DNA from: JAGWAC01 sp038046265
GTDB lineage: Archaea; Nanobdellota; Nanobdellia; SCGC-AAA011-G17; JACPIM01
Direction: 5' to 3'
NCBI GenBank assembly: GCA_038046265.1
Contig: JBBSWN010000010.1
Location: forward strand, 1-64,000
Length of the DNA stretch: 64,000 nt
The notes beneath the pieces were generated by a model. That model saw nothing but the letters and a program-made list of their open reading frames with translations. It made no database searches and was not told the DNA's origin. A program made the position numbers and the translations under genes. Below are positions 9,537 through 17,376 of the stretch, one piece after another; the first letter of the stretch is position 1; the number at the start of each line of letters is the position of its first letter.

Positions 9537-9580
9537 GAAATATTTATATATAAGTATATATCTATTAAGTATATATTTAT
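9537..9580 (+). promoter_or_regulatory. AT-rich promoter with direct repeats
   Basis: The sequence contains AAATATTTATATATAAG and two direct copies of AAGTATATAT about 14 bp apart. The second includes a TATA-like element about 25 bp before the ATG at 9597. This fits a promoter with a short or absent leader. The direct repeats could be binding sites for the winged-helix protein. Confidence 0.45.
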
Positions 9581-9596
9581 CTAAAAAAGGTATAAA

Positions 9597-9878
9597 ATGT
9601 CTCAATTACAAATTATGAAAAAGGAAAAAATAAGGCATTCTCCCACTCTAAACACTGTTCTTATGGTAGAAGATGTTTTAAAGGAAGAAGGGAATTTAAT
9701 AACAATAGCTGATCTAAAAAGAAAACTTCCAAAAAAAGTAATGCATCAAACATTAACACAGATTTTAGATTACTTACAATTGAGCGGGAAGATAATAATT
9801 GGAACAAAAGGAATTCTTTGGGTATTTGCAGAAAGAAAAGAAATTGAAGAGATGATTAAAAGAGGAACAGAGGTATGA
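9597..9878 (+). CDS. winged-helix antitoxin-like protein, toxin partner lost
   Basis: 93 residues, a close paralogue of 3313-3573 (HSPTLNTVLMVEDVLKE, LKRKLPKKV, ILDYLQLSGKI). The wHTH pattern is complete. An alternative start is M7. Its stop still overlaps an ATG (ATGA at 9875), as in the intact copy. The reading frame after that ATG ends after five codons, and only the last codons of the toxin remain before 9920. The gene is thus an orphan antitoxin that may act as a plain regulator of the downstream pilin-like gene. Confidence 0.7.
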   Translation: MSQLQIMKKEKIRHSPTLNTVLMVEDVLKEEGNLITIADLKRKLPKKVMHQTLTQILDYLQLSGKIIIGTKGILWVFAERKEIEEMIKRGTEV

Positions 9879-9920
9879 ATAAACCAATATAATAAAAAAT
9901 TTGGATACAGGAGAAAATGA
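9875..9920 (+). pseudogene. remnant of a RelE/ParE-like toxin gene
   Basis: After the retained start ATG (9875), the sequence jumps to codons reading YNKKFGYRRK and a stop (9888-9920, a different frame from the ATG). The intact toxin at 3570-3926 ends YNKKFGYKKH. Only the first few and last ten codons survive, so about 310 bp were deleted. The scar stop overlaps the start codon of the next gene. Confidence 0.7.
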
Positions 9921-10405
9921 TGAACAATAAAGGACAATTAATGGAGAAGCCGTTTATTTTTATATTTACAGTAGTTGTTGGAGCATTGATTTTTATTTTT
10001 GGTTTTTACTTGATAAATAATTTAATGAAGGCAGGAAACTGCAGCCAGTTAGGAATATTTGTGAATGACTTAAAAAACGAGGTTGAAAGATACTATAATT
10101 TTGACATTGGAAGTGCTACTGAAGTAAATTTAAAATTACCAAAGAACATAAAGAATGTTTGCTTTTACACCAGAGATGATTATTTAAACAGAGCTGAATT
10201 TGACAAGATTGACAAGGGATTGTTTGATGCTGTGAATAATTTAGACTATAATGTGATATTTCTGCCTTTGAATACTTGCACAAAGGGATTTTTTAAGGTA
10301 ATTAATTTTAAACCCAAGGAAAATCCCACTTGTGTTGTAAATAAAGGAAAGGTGAAATTAAATTTAGAAAACAAGGGAGAATATGTAGAGCTTTCTAAGA
10401 ATTAG
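9917..10405 (+). CDS. prepilin-like membrane protein
   Basis: 162 residues. The N terminus MMNNKGQLMEK precedes a hydrophobic helix (about 13-33). K5-G6-Q7 fits an archaeal class III signal, as in the other pilin-like proteins here. The extracytoplasmic part has Cys at about 36, 81, 117 and 134 and no recognised domain. The start ATG overlaps the stop of the toxin scar, so translation was probably once coupled to the toxin. It is convergent with the hydrolase gene at 10395-11564, overlapping it by 11 bp. Confidence 0.62.
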   Translation: MMNNKGQLMEKPFIFIFTVVVGALIFIFGFYLINNLMKAGNCSQLGIFVNDLKNEVERYYNFDIGSATEVNLKLPKNIKNVCFYTRDDYLNRAEFDKIDKGLFDAVNNLDYNVIFLPLNTCTKGFFKVINFKPKENPTCVVNKGKVKLNLENKGEYVELSKN

Positions 10406-11564
10406 TTTTTAAATGCTTGTCTAGGAACTGGTAAGCTTGCTCGTGATATTCTAGAGGAAATTCATGAGCTTTGTTTGGAATAAGGCCAATTTTTAAATTT
10501 TCTTCTTTTTCCAAAGTCTTGTAAAGATCTGTAATTGGCTTAAATATTTGTTTTTCAATAAAATCTTTGGGAAAGATAGGATCATTTTCTGTATAGATTA
10601 TCATCAAAGGCCTGGGGGAAATTAAAGCCAAGACAGCATCACCATTAGTGTATTTTGCAATTCCAGGAAGAATTGAGAGCCAGGTTTGAGTGCCTCCGAA
10701 AGTTGGCGGTTCTCTAAAGTTCTCAACAGAGCTGGACAAGACAACAGCTTTTATTCTTTCATCTATTGCTGCCAAGTACATGCATCTTACACCGCCGTAT
10801 GAATGACCAATGCAGCCAATGTTGTTTTTGTCTATTTCTGGAAAAGAATTAAGTAAAAAATCCAATGCACGAATGTCCTCATTAATTGTTATTCCAATTG
10901 GAGAATATCCTAATTCAAATAAGTCTTGCGCAGCTCTATTTTCTCTTACTTCATGAGAGTCATTTATAATGTCCTGCCTCATGCCAAAAGTAGAAGTGTC
11001 CATTGCAAAAACAAAATACCCTCTTTCAGCCAATTCTTTACCGTAAAACATGGTTTCATCTCCAATGTTTCCAATTGCTTCTGCTGAGCCATATTTTGTG
11101 TCGCCACGCTGATGCATTGCTATTATTAATGGGGCTGGGAATTTAATGTCTTTAGGTGCTAAAAAATAAACAAGGGTGCCGGAAGAATTTGTAGTTGCAA
11201 TTGTCATTTTATTTTCTGAATATTTTCCTTTATCTATAGGTGCTTCATAATTAATGACCATTTTATTTACTGAAATTGGAATTAATGGGGAGGATAACAA
11301 AGATGAGAGCTCTTTTCCAAAGCTTTTGTCGAATTTTTCCTTCTGCTTCCTGGTTTTTATTTCAGAAACATCATACAAGGGCTTGTTTTTTTCAGCATCC
11401 CTGTTTACAGCTGAAAAGGAATTTACGGCAAAAGAAGATAAATATGCTTCTGGATTTTTTATTTCTTCTTTTGGAAGATTTTTGTAAACAAATAAAATTA
11501 GGAATAAAAGAAGTATAGAAATGTAAAGAATCCTAAATTTATTTTCCTTAAGGTTGAACATCAT
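10395..11564 (-). CDS. membrane-anchored alpha/beta hydrolase (tandem copy A)
   Basis: 389 residues. An N-terminal membrane anchor (about 12-28) is followed by an alpha/beta-hydrolase domain. The visible catalytic triad is Ser255 in GHSYGG, Asp328 in TENDP and His367 in KAHEFP; MHQRGD near 150 may form the oxyanion-hole region. The family resembles dienelactone-hydrolase or acetyl-xylan-esterase-like enzymes, so an ester substrate at the cell surface is likely but unidentified. Its stop region overlaps the pilin-like gene. Its start overlaps the stop of copy B by 4 nt. From residue 66 to near the C terminus it is identical to copy B. Two further paralogues lie at 17377 and 26449. Confidence 0.8.
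   Translation of the reverse strand: MMFNLKENKFRILYISILLLFLILFVYKNLPKEEIKNPEAYLSSFAVNSFSAVNRDAEKNKPLYDVSEIKTRKQKEKFDKSFGKELSSLLSSPLIPISVNKMVINYEAPIDKGKYSENKMTIATTNSSGTLVYFLAPKDIKFPAPLIIAMHQRGDTKYGSAEAIGNIGDETMFYGKELAERGYFVFAMDTSTFGMRQDIINDSHEVRENRAAQDLFELGYSPIGITINEDIRALDFLLNSFPEIDKNNIGCIGHSYGGVRCMYLAAIDERIKAVVLSSSVENFREPPTFGGTQTWLSILPGIAKYTNGDAVLALISPRPLMIIYTENDPIFPKDFIEKQIFKPITDLYKTLEKEENLKIGLIPNKAHEFPLEYHEQAYQFLDKHLKTNS
10408..11366. repeat. 959-bp direct repeat, copy A
   Basis: This stretch appears identical base for base to 11577-12535 (constant offset of 1169 bp) when read line by line. Sequence outside both ends is clearly diverged. It covers most of the hydrolase coding region, except the N-terminal anchor and the last few codons. 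Confidence 0.85.
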
Positions 11565-12733
11565 TCTTGTTTTTGCTTTAAATGCTTGTCTAGGAACTGG
11601 TAAGCTTGCTCGTGATATTCTAGAGGAAATTCATGAGCTTTGTTTGGAATAAGGCCAATTTTTAAATTTTCTTCTTTTTCCAAAGTCTTGTAAAGATCTG
11701 TAATTGGCTTAAATATTTGTTTTTCAATAAAATCTTTGGGAAAGATAGGATCATTTTCTGTATAGATTATCATCAAAGGCCTGGGGGAAATTAAAGCCAA
11801 GACAGCATCACCATTAGTGTATTTTGCAATTCCAGGAAGAATTGAGAGCCAGGTTTGAGTGCCTCCGAAAGTTGGCGGTTCTCTAAAGTTCTCAACAGAG
11901 CTGGACAAGACAACAGCTTTTATTCTTTCATCTATTGCTGCCAAGTACATGCATCTTACACCGCCGTATGAATGACCAATGCAGCCAATGTTGTTTTTGT
12001 CTATTTCTGGAAAAGAATTAAGTAAAAAATCCAATGCACGAATGTCCTCATTAATTGTTATTCCAATTGGAGAATATCCTAATTCAAATAAGTCTTGCGC
12101 AGCTCTATTTTCTCTTACTTCATGAGAGTCATTTATAATGTCCTGCCTCATGCCAAAAGTAGAAGTGTCCATTGCAAAAACAAAATACCCTCTTTCAGCC
12201 AATTCTTTACCGTAAAACATGGTTTCATCTCCAATGTTTCCAATTGCTTCTGCTGAGCCATATTTTGTGTCGCCACGCTGATGCATTGCTATTATTAATG
12301 GGGCTGGGAATTTAATGTCTTTAGGTGCTAAAAAATAAACAAGGGTGCCGGAAGAATTTGTAGTTGCAATTGTCATTTTATTTTCTGAATATTTTCCTTT
12401 ATCTATAGGTGCTTCATAATTAATGACCATTTTATTTACTGAAATTGGAATTAATGGGGAGGATAACAAAGATGAGAGCTCTTTTCCAAAGCTTTTGTCG
12501 AATTTTTCCTTCTGCTTCCTGGTTTTTATTTCAGATATGTCATATAAGGGTTTGTTTTTTTCAGCTTCTTTACTTACAGCAGTAAAGGAGTTTACATCAA
12601 TTAAATATATATGTGCTTCTGGATTTTTTATTTCTTCTTTTGGGAGATTTTTGTAAACAAATAAAATTAGGAATAAAAGAAGTATAGAAATGTAAAATAT
12701 CTTGAATTTACGTTCTTTAAGGTTGAACATCAA
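11561..12733 (-). CDS. membrane-anchored alpha/beta hydrolase (tandem copy B)
   Basis: 390 residues with the same anchor and triad layout as copy A (GHSYGG, TENDP, KAHEFP). The N-terminal 60 residues differ from copy A at several places (AHIYLIDVNSFTAVSKE in place of AYLSSFAVNSFSAVNRD) and the C terminus ends KQKQE. It is the upstream gene of a two-gene minus-strand unit. Its start is about 50 bp from the divergent pilin-like operon at 12781. The likely role is extracytoplasmic ester hydrolysis, substrate unknown. Confidence 0.8.
   Translation of the reverse strand: MMFNLKERKFKIFYISILLLFLILFVYKNLPKEEIKNPEAHIYLIDVNSFTAVSKEAEKNKPLYDISEIKTRKQKEKFDKSFGKELSSLLSSPLIPISVNKMVINYEAPIDKGKYSENKMTIATTNSSGTLVYFLAPKDIKFPAPLIIAMHQRGDTKYGSAEAIGNIGDETMFYGKELAERGYFVFAMDTSTFGMRQDIINDSHEVRENRAAQDLFELGYSPIGITINEDIRALDFLLNSFPEIDKNNIGCIGHSYGGVRCMYLAAIDERIKAVVLSSSVENFREPPTFGGTQTWLSILPGIAKYTNGDAVLALISPRPLMIIYTENDPIFPKDFIEKQIFKPITDLYKTLEKEENLKIGLIPNKAHEFPLEYHEQAYQFLDKHLKQKQE
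11577..12535. repeat. 959-bp direct repeat, copy B
   Basis: Partner of 10408-11366, with no difference seen. Identity stops abruptly inside the coding sequence at 12535/11366. This suggests recent gene conversion between two older duplicates. Confidence 0.85.
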
Positions 12734-12780
12734 TCTGCTTTTGCAAAAGTATTTATATTATTTTCTCTTGTTAAAAGTTT

Positions 12781-13650
12781 ATGAATAAAAAAGGGATGGA
12801 AATTACTTTTAATTGGATTTTTGTTATAATTGCTGGGAGTGTTTTATTGATGTTTTTCCTGTTTTTTGCGTGGAAACAGATAGGATTGTTTAACAAATTA
12901 GGGATTAATGAGGTAGTTTCAAAATTGAACAATGAAATAGATTCTTTTGCTATAGGGGTTTCACTGAACAAGGTTGTTGAACTGCCTAAAGGTGTTGATA
13001 TTAGTTTTAAATGCGGGGAGGTTGTTTTTAAAGGGGCAAAAAAAGACACCTTACATTTAATTTATGCTGAAGGGGATTTTAGAGAGAGATTTAATTTATG
13101 GACAAATGCATGGGTATTTCCTTTTAAAGTTGACAATTTATACTATACTACAAATTCTAATGGGAAGATGTTTATTATTGGAAATGAGAATTTTTTCTTT
13201 AATATACCTAATAAATTTCCAAAATCTAATAATTTAAACCAGGAAGTTGGAAAAAACGATGTTATAGTTGATTTTACAAATTCTAATTTACAAAGAAATT
13301 ATAGAGAAAATAAGGTATTAGTAATAGACAGCTCAAGAAATATGATAACTTTTTTTCCTGAGAACAAAAAAGAGGAGTTTTATGGGGAGGAAATGATTTA
13401 TGGGGGTATATTTTCTAGTTATACAGAGTATTCCTGCCTAAGGAAAAAGGCTTTAGAAAGACTAAATGTAATTTCCGAGCTATATAAAAAGAAGGCTGGA
13501 TTGCTTAAATTAAATTCAAAATGCAACTTTTTGTATAGTGAAATGGAAAAGACATTAGAGCTTTTTAAGAGAGAGCCATTAAAGTTTAAGAATGTGTTAA
13601 TTGAGCAGAATGACAATTTAAAAAGGAGCGGGTGTGCAAGTGTCTTTTAA
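12781..13650 (+). CDS. prepilin-like membrane protein
   Basis: 289 residues. MNKKGMEITFNW precedes a hydrophobic helix (about 11-30), with K4-G5 placed as in class III signals. The remainder is an extracytoplasmic domain with few Cys and no recognised family. A TATA-like ATTTATATTA lies 20-30 bp upstream of the ATG, so the message is probably leaderless. It heads a three-gene unit: the next gene starts inside its last codons (GTG at 13634) and the third overlaps the second by 4 nt. Such coupling suggests components of one assembly. Confidence 0.62.
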   Translation: MNKKGMEITFNWIFVIIAGSVLLMFFLFFAWKQIGLFNKLGINEVVSKLNNEIDSFAIGVSLNKVVELPKGVDISFKCGEVVFKGAKKDTLHLIYAEGDFRERFNLWTNAWVFPFKVDNLYYTTNSNGKMFIIGNENFFFNIPNKFPKSNNLNQEVGKNDVIVDFTNSNLQRNYRENKVLVIDSSRNMITFFPENKKEEFYGEEMIYGGIFSSYTEYSCLRKKALERLNVISELYKKKAGLLKLNSKCNFLYSEMEKTLELFKREPLKFKNVLIEQNDNLKRSGCASVF

Positions 13651-14218
13651 AACCTTTTTAGGAAAAAGCTTTACCAAAAAGAAGAACAAAGGTTCTTATC
13701 AACTCCTGGGGAGGAGGGGGCAGGCTGAATTGTCAGAGACTCTGCTTGTTTTGCTAATTGTTGTGTTTTTAATTATAGCAGGGATATTTGTTTATTATTT
13801 GTTTTTTTACAGGAGTTTAGGGAGTATAGGGAGTGAGAAGACTGATTTTGAGAACTTGATATTATTATATACCTTAGGTCAGTCTCCTGAATTAAAATGC
13901 GAGAATGAGGATTGTGTTGATGTTGTAAAGCTGTTTGCTTTTAAGGAATTAGTTAAAGAGAATAAAGGTTATTATGTTGAGAGGTTTGGGAAAAGAAGGA
14001 TAATTATAGAGAGTGTTTACCCGAAATTAAATGAAAATATGCAAAAAACAGAGTGCATATTAGAAAAGTACCAACAAAGCAGTTTTCCGAATAATTGTGG
14101 GTACATTATAGTTTATGATAATTTACAAAACAACAAAGGAGCATTAAGCGTAAGCCTGCCTGTTTCACTAAACTATGGAAATGAGTATAGAATAGGGATG
14201 TTACGGGTGCAAGTATGA
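13634..14218 (+). CDS. prepilin-like membrane protein with repeat-derived N terminus
   Basis: 194 residues with a GTG start preceded by AAAGGAG. After a 29-residue basic leader, the motif RRGQAELSETLL begins a hydrophobic helix (about 37-57). R28-G29-Q30 fits an archaeal prepilin cleavage site. Residues 7-16 (TFLGKSFTKK) are encoded by a 30-bp dispersed repeat identical to an intergenic copy at 27896. The long leader therefore seems to be an insertion upstream of the original start. It overlaps the preceding gene by 17 nt and the next by 4 nt. Role inferred as a minor pilin-like subunit. Confidence 0.65.
   Translation: MQVSFKTFLGKSFTKKKNKGSYQLLGRRGQAELSETLLVLLIVVFLIIAGIFVYYLFFYRSLGSIGSEKTDFENLILLYTLGQSPELKCENEDCVDVVKLFAFKELVKENKGYYVERFGKRRIIIESVYPKLNENMQKTECILEKYQQSSFPNNCGYIIVYDNLQNNKGALSVSLPVSLNYGNEYRIGMLRVQV
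13651..13680 (+). repeat. dispersed hairpin repeat inside a coding sequence
   Basis: The hairpin CTTTTT-AGG-AAAAAG (after AAC) is followed by CTTTACCAAAAA. The 30 bp are identical to 27896-27925. It is read in frame as residues 7-16 of the pilin-like protein. Confidence 0.8.
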
Positions 14219-14691
14219 GAAGCCTTTTTGAAAAAAAGCCTTTAGGGAAAAATTTTGATAAACTGGGGCAGGCTGAAATGATTGGGCTGGCTATACTAGT
14301 GGTTATTCTTGTTGTAATTTTAGTTATTGCCTTAAATTTTAATTTTAAACCAAATGATGACAAAGCTGATTTAAGAAAAAACTTAATCGCCAATAATCTG
14401 CTGAATGCCTTAATCAAGCAGCAAGGAAAGGTAAATATAAAGGAGTTAATTGATGAGTGCTATAGCGAGAAGAGAAGAAATGTCAATAATGGACAAAATT
14501 GCTTGAAATTGGAAAATGAATTAAATAATGTTTTTTTAGCTGTTTTGGTTAATAGAGATTATAAGGTAAATTTAAGGGCAAATGAAGATTCTTTTTTTTC
14601 AGGAGGAAGTTGCAATAGAGGTATAACAAGCACTCTTTATAGATTTAAAGAAAAAGGAACTTTATTTACAGCTAATTTAACCATTTGCTAA
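14215..14691 (+). CDS. prepilin-like membrane protein with repeat-derived N terminus
   Basis: 158 residues. The leader MRSLFEKKPLGKNFDKLG is followed by QAEMIG and a strongly hydrophobic helix (about 22-40). G18-Q19-A20-E21 matches the GQAE seen in the gene upstream. The leader is encoded by a divergent copy of the dispersed hairpin repeat. The mature part has three or four Cys and no recognised domain. It is the last gene of the 12781-14691 unit and overlaps the previous gene by 4 nt. A role beside the other pilin-like proteins is inferred. Confidence 0.63.
   Translation: MRSLFEKKPLGKNFDKLGQAEMIGLAILVVILVVILVIALNFNFKPNDDKADLRKNLIANNLLNALIKQQGKVNIKELIDECYSEKRRNVNNGQNCLKLENELNNVFLAVLVNRDYKVNLRANEDSFFSGGSCNRGITSTLYRFKEKGTLFTANLTIC
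14220..14252 (+). repeat. dispersed hairpin repeat inside a coding sequence
   Basis: CTTTTT-GA-AAAAAAG followed by CCTTTAGGGAAAAA. It is a divergent copy read in frame as residues 3-12 of the protein from 14215. Confidence 0.55.
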
Positions 14692-14813
14692 ATACTATTT
14701 TTTAGAGGTAACATAAGTTTACAATCTGAAAATTTTTTAAATCAAGATTAATGGTTATAAGGTTCATATGTTCATTAAAATACAAAATCTGGGTGAAAGT
14801 ATCTTCTTGAGTG

Positions 14814-14949
14814 TATAAATATTTATAAATGAAGAATTTCTTTTATTTTTATATAGTTAAATAATCTGAGGGAAAGATTATAAAAAACTAATCAAAAAAA
14901 TAAATAAAAAAAATATTCCTGATTTTCAGGAGAGGATGACACGGAGGTG
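14814..14949 (+). promoter_or_regulatory. S-layer promoter, leader hairpin and ribosome site
   Basis: TATAAATATTTATAAAT (14814-14830) is a strong TATA element. It is followed by a leader of about 100 nt, unusual here because most genes have very short leaders. The leader contains the hairpin CCTGA-TTT-TCAGG (14918-14930) and a strong ribosome site GGAGGTG at 14943, 5 nt before the ATG. These suit a highly expressed S-layer gene. Between 14692 and 14813 I see no gene. Confidence 0.6.
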
Positions 14950-14954
14950 TTTAA

Positions 14955-17276
14955 ATGCAAAGACTAAAACAAGCCATTAGAAGAGTGGCTGCTTTAGGTG
15001 TTGGTGTTGCTATGTTAGGAGCAACAGTTACAGGTGCAATGGCACAAGCAGCAAGTTTAGATTTGGCTAATCTTCCAGAGCCGTTTGTTTCTAAAGAGGG
15101 AGTTTATAATGATGATACAGCTTTAGTTGTAGGAAGCAAAGCAGATGTATCTGATACTTTAGGTATTGCTGACGTATCTGCAAAACTGCAGTTCTTGTCA
15201 AAGCAAGCTGTAAGTACTTCAGGTACAGTAAGTGTAACAGGTGGAGTTACAGAAGATGTTCCTTTAGATCTAGGAATTGCTAATACAACAGCAGTTGCTT
15301 TGGATTTCTCACTAGAGAAAGCAGATATTGGAAGTTTCTTTGATGGAACAATTAATTTCTTAGATGAAGATATTGAAGCACATGATGAATTAGTGTTTTT
15401 AAGAACAAGTCCATCACTTGAAACAAGTTTAACAAGTTCAGATGATGATTATGAAAGCAATGTATTTTTAGAAGCTGCAAAGGGAGCTATGAAATACTAC
15501 TATGTATTTGATGATGCTCTTAATGTATCTAAGGCAACATCATCAGACCCATTGGAAATTAAATTCTTGGGGAAGACTTTAAAGATTACATCAGTAGAAG
15601 CTTCACAAAATAAGTTTACTGCAACAGTTGGTACAGAATACTTTATGAAGGTAGGAGACTCTATTACTGTTGAAGGCAAGAAAGTTACATTACAGAATGT
15701 AGGAAGCAGTGGAGCTGTTTTAGTTGATGTTGATGGAAAAGTAGACACAATTGATGCAGATTCAAGCAAAGTTGTAAACAATGTTGAAATTAAAAATGAT
15801 GACACATTTTATGCAACTTCTAAATCTGAAAGAAGTGCAGCTTTAATTGTAGGAAAAAATGCACAAGATACTTTTGCAGATGGAGATCCTTATGTTGGAG
15901 AGAACAAGAATAATCCTGACTGGACATGGAAGTTAGGAAACTTGGGAGCAAAAACAGCAACAACAGTATCTAGCGGTGCGACTGATCCTACAGGTCCATT
16001 TATTGGAATTCAAAATGACTTTGTAAAAGATGATGATACAGACAACCCAGTAGGTATTGGGGAATGTTATTCATTACCAAACAACTATGCTCAAGTTTGT
16101 TTAGACAGCTTGACAGTACCTGACACAGATTATTTAACAGTAACATTAGAATATCAGAGCAGTGTTGATACAGCAAAGTCAAAATATGACAAAGGAAGTT
16201 CAAGTTCAAGAGTAATACACATTTCAGCACCAGGAACAGACAGATTTGTTATTCCAGCTGGAATAGACCCATTTATTGAAAATGGAACTTTAAATGACAA
16301 TGATGTAAAGACAAGCGAAGTATGGATACAAACAGAAGATGTAGATGCACCAACTTCAGGTGGTTTTGCGTTATTCTATAAAGATGAAAACCAAAACCCA
16401 AACATAGTTTACATAGGTAACTTGTCTATTGCCAATATGTCAATTACTAACAAAGGTGGTTTACCTTCTCGTGGTGTTGGTTTTAATTCTACAGCAGGAG
16501 ACTATTTTTTAAAATTGAATTACCTAAAGACAAAAGACACTAATGTAAGGTTTATGTTGGTTCCAACAACATTAAATACTACAAGAGGTTTAATTGTAGG
16601 TGTTGTAGGAGACTCGACTACAGAATTAGACTCAGGAACAGATGACTTTTACACAAACTGGTCAATTGGAACTGGTAACTGGACTGCGTTAGGTTTAACA
16701 GCAGCAAAAGAAGAAGCAGCAGAGTTAACATGGGCTACATCCAGCGCATCAGCATTTACACAATTAGGTGCAAAAGATGAAGACCATAGATCAAAATATG
16801 GTATTATTTTGAGAGACCCTAAGAGCAATGGTGCTTCTGACAGAGTAGTTTTCGAAGTACCAGGTGATCAAGTACAAGCTAATGTAGTTGTAAAAGGTTC
16901 AGCAACAACAGTATCTGGTGGAGGAGTAACATACATACCAGCAAAGATTACTGTAAACACTTTGAAAGATACTGAAGTAAGTGATCCTAGTGCATACAAC
17001 TTAATCTTGGTAGGTGGTCCTTGTGCAGATCCTTTAGTTGAAAGAGTATCTGGCTTGGGTGTAAGTTGTGGTGCATGGCCATTATCTCCTGGAGAAGCTA
17101 TGCTTAAATTAGGAGCAAATGGGGACAAAGTAGCATTATTAGTTGCAGGTACAGATGCTGCAGACACAAGAATGGCAGCAAAAGTATTTAGTGACTTTGA
17201 AGACTACAAGTTGAGCGGAACACAAGCAACATTGGCAGGCAGCATTAATGCGCCTACTGTAAAGAGCAGAGCTTAA
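14955..17276 (+). CDS. S-layer protein
   Basis: 773 residues. A cleavable signal peptide with twin basic residues ends near residue 31 (AMAQA). The next part has the archaeal S-layer pattern (ALVVGSKADVSDTLGIADVSAKLQF). The C-terminal domain has the typical LILVGGPCADPLVERV, SPGEAMLKL and VALLVAGTDAADTRMAAKV blocks, ending DYKLSGTQATLAG. These are hallmarks of the methanogen-type S-layer family. The middle is acidic and Thr/Ser-rich, as expected of an exposed lattice protein. It should form the cell envelope on which the Cys-rich and pilin-like proteins next to it sit. It has its own promoter and a T-rich terminator. Confidence 0.88.
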   Translation: MQRLKQAIRRVAALGVGVAMLGATVTGAMAQAASLDLANLPEPFVSKEGVYNDDTALVVGSKADVSDTLGIADVSAKLQFLSKQAVSTSGTVSVTGGVTEDVPLDLGIANTTAVALDFSLEKADIGSFFDGTINFLDEDIEAHDELVFLRTSPSLETSLTSSDDDYESNVFLEAAKGAMKYYYVFDDALNVSKATSSDPLEIKFLGKTLKITSVEASQNKFTATVGTEYFMKVGDSITVEGKKVTLQNVGSSGAVLVDVDGKVDTIDADSSKVVNNVEIKNDDTFYATSKSERSAALIVGKNAQDTFADGDPYVGENKNNPDWTWKLGNLGAKTATTVSSGATDPTGPFIGIQNDFVKDDDTDNPVGIGECYSLPNNYAQVCLDSLTVPDTDYLTVTLEYQSSVDTAKSKYDKGSSSSRVIHISAPGTDRFVIPAGIDPFIENGTLNDNDVKTSEVWIQTEDVDAPTSGGFALFYKDENQNPNIVYIGNLSIANMSITNKGGLPSRGVGFNSTAGDYFLKLNYLKTKDTNVRFMLVPTTLNTTRGLIVGVVGDSTTELDSGTDDFYTNWSIGTGNWTALGLTAAKEEAAELTWATSSASAFTQLGAKDEDHRSKYGIILRDPKSNGASDRVVFEVPGDQVQANVVVKGSATTVSGGGVTYIPAKITVNTLKDTEVSDPSAYNLILVGGPCADPLVERVSGLGVSCGAWPLSPGEAMLKLGANGDKVALLVAGTDAADTRMAAKVFSDFEDYKLSGTQATLAGSINAPTVKSRA

Positions 17277-17335
17277 GCAAAAAAGCAGAAACTCTTTTTT
17301 ATTTCTTTTTTATTTTATCTTTTTTCTTATTTATT
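17270..17335 (+). terminator. T-rich terminator after the S-layer gene
   Basis: The stop codon lies in AGCTTAAGCAAAAAAGC, which matches the tail of the dispersed repeat. It is followed by several T runs (17294-17330), the usual archaeal termination signal. Confidence 0.5.
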
Positions 17336-17376
17336 AATTTAGAAAACTTTAATAACAAAAACAGAAAGAAAAGTTT

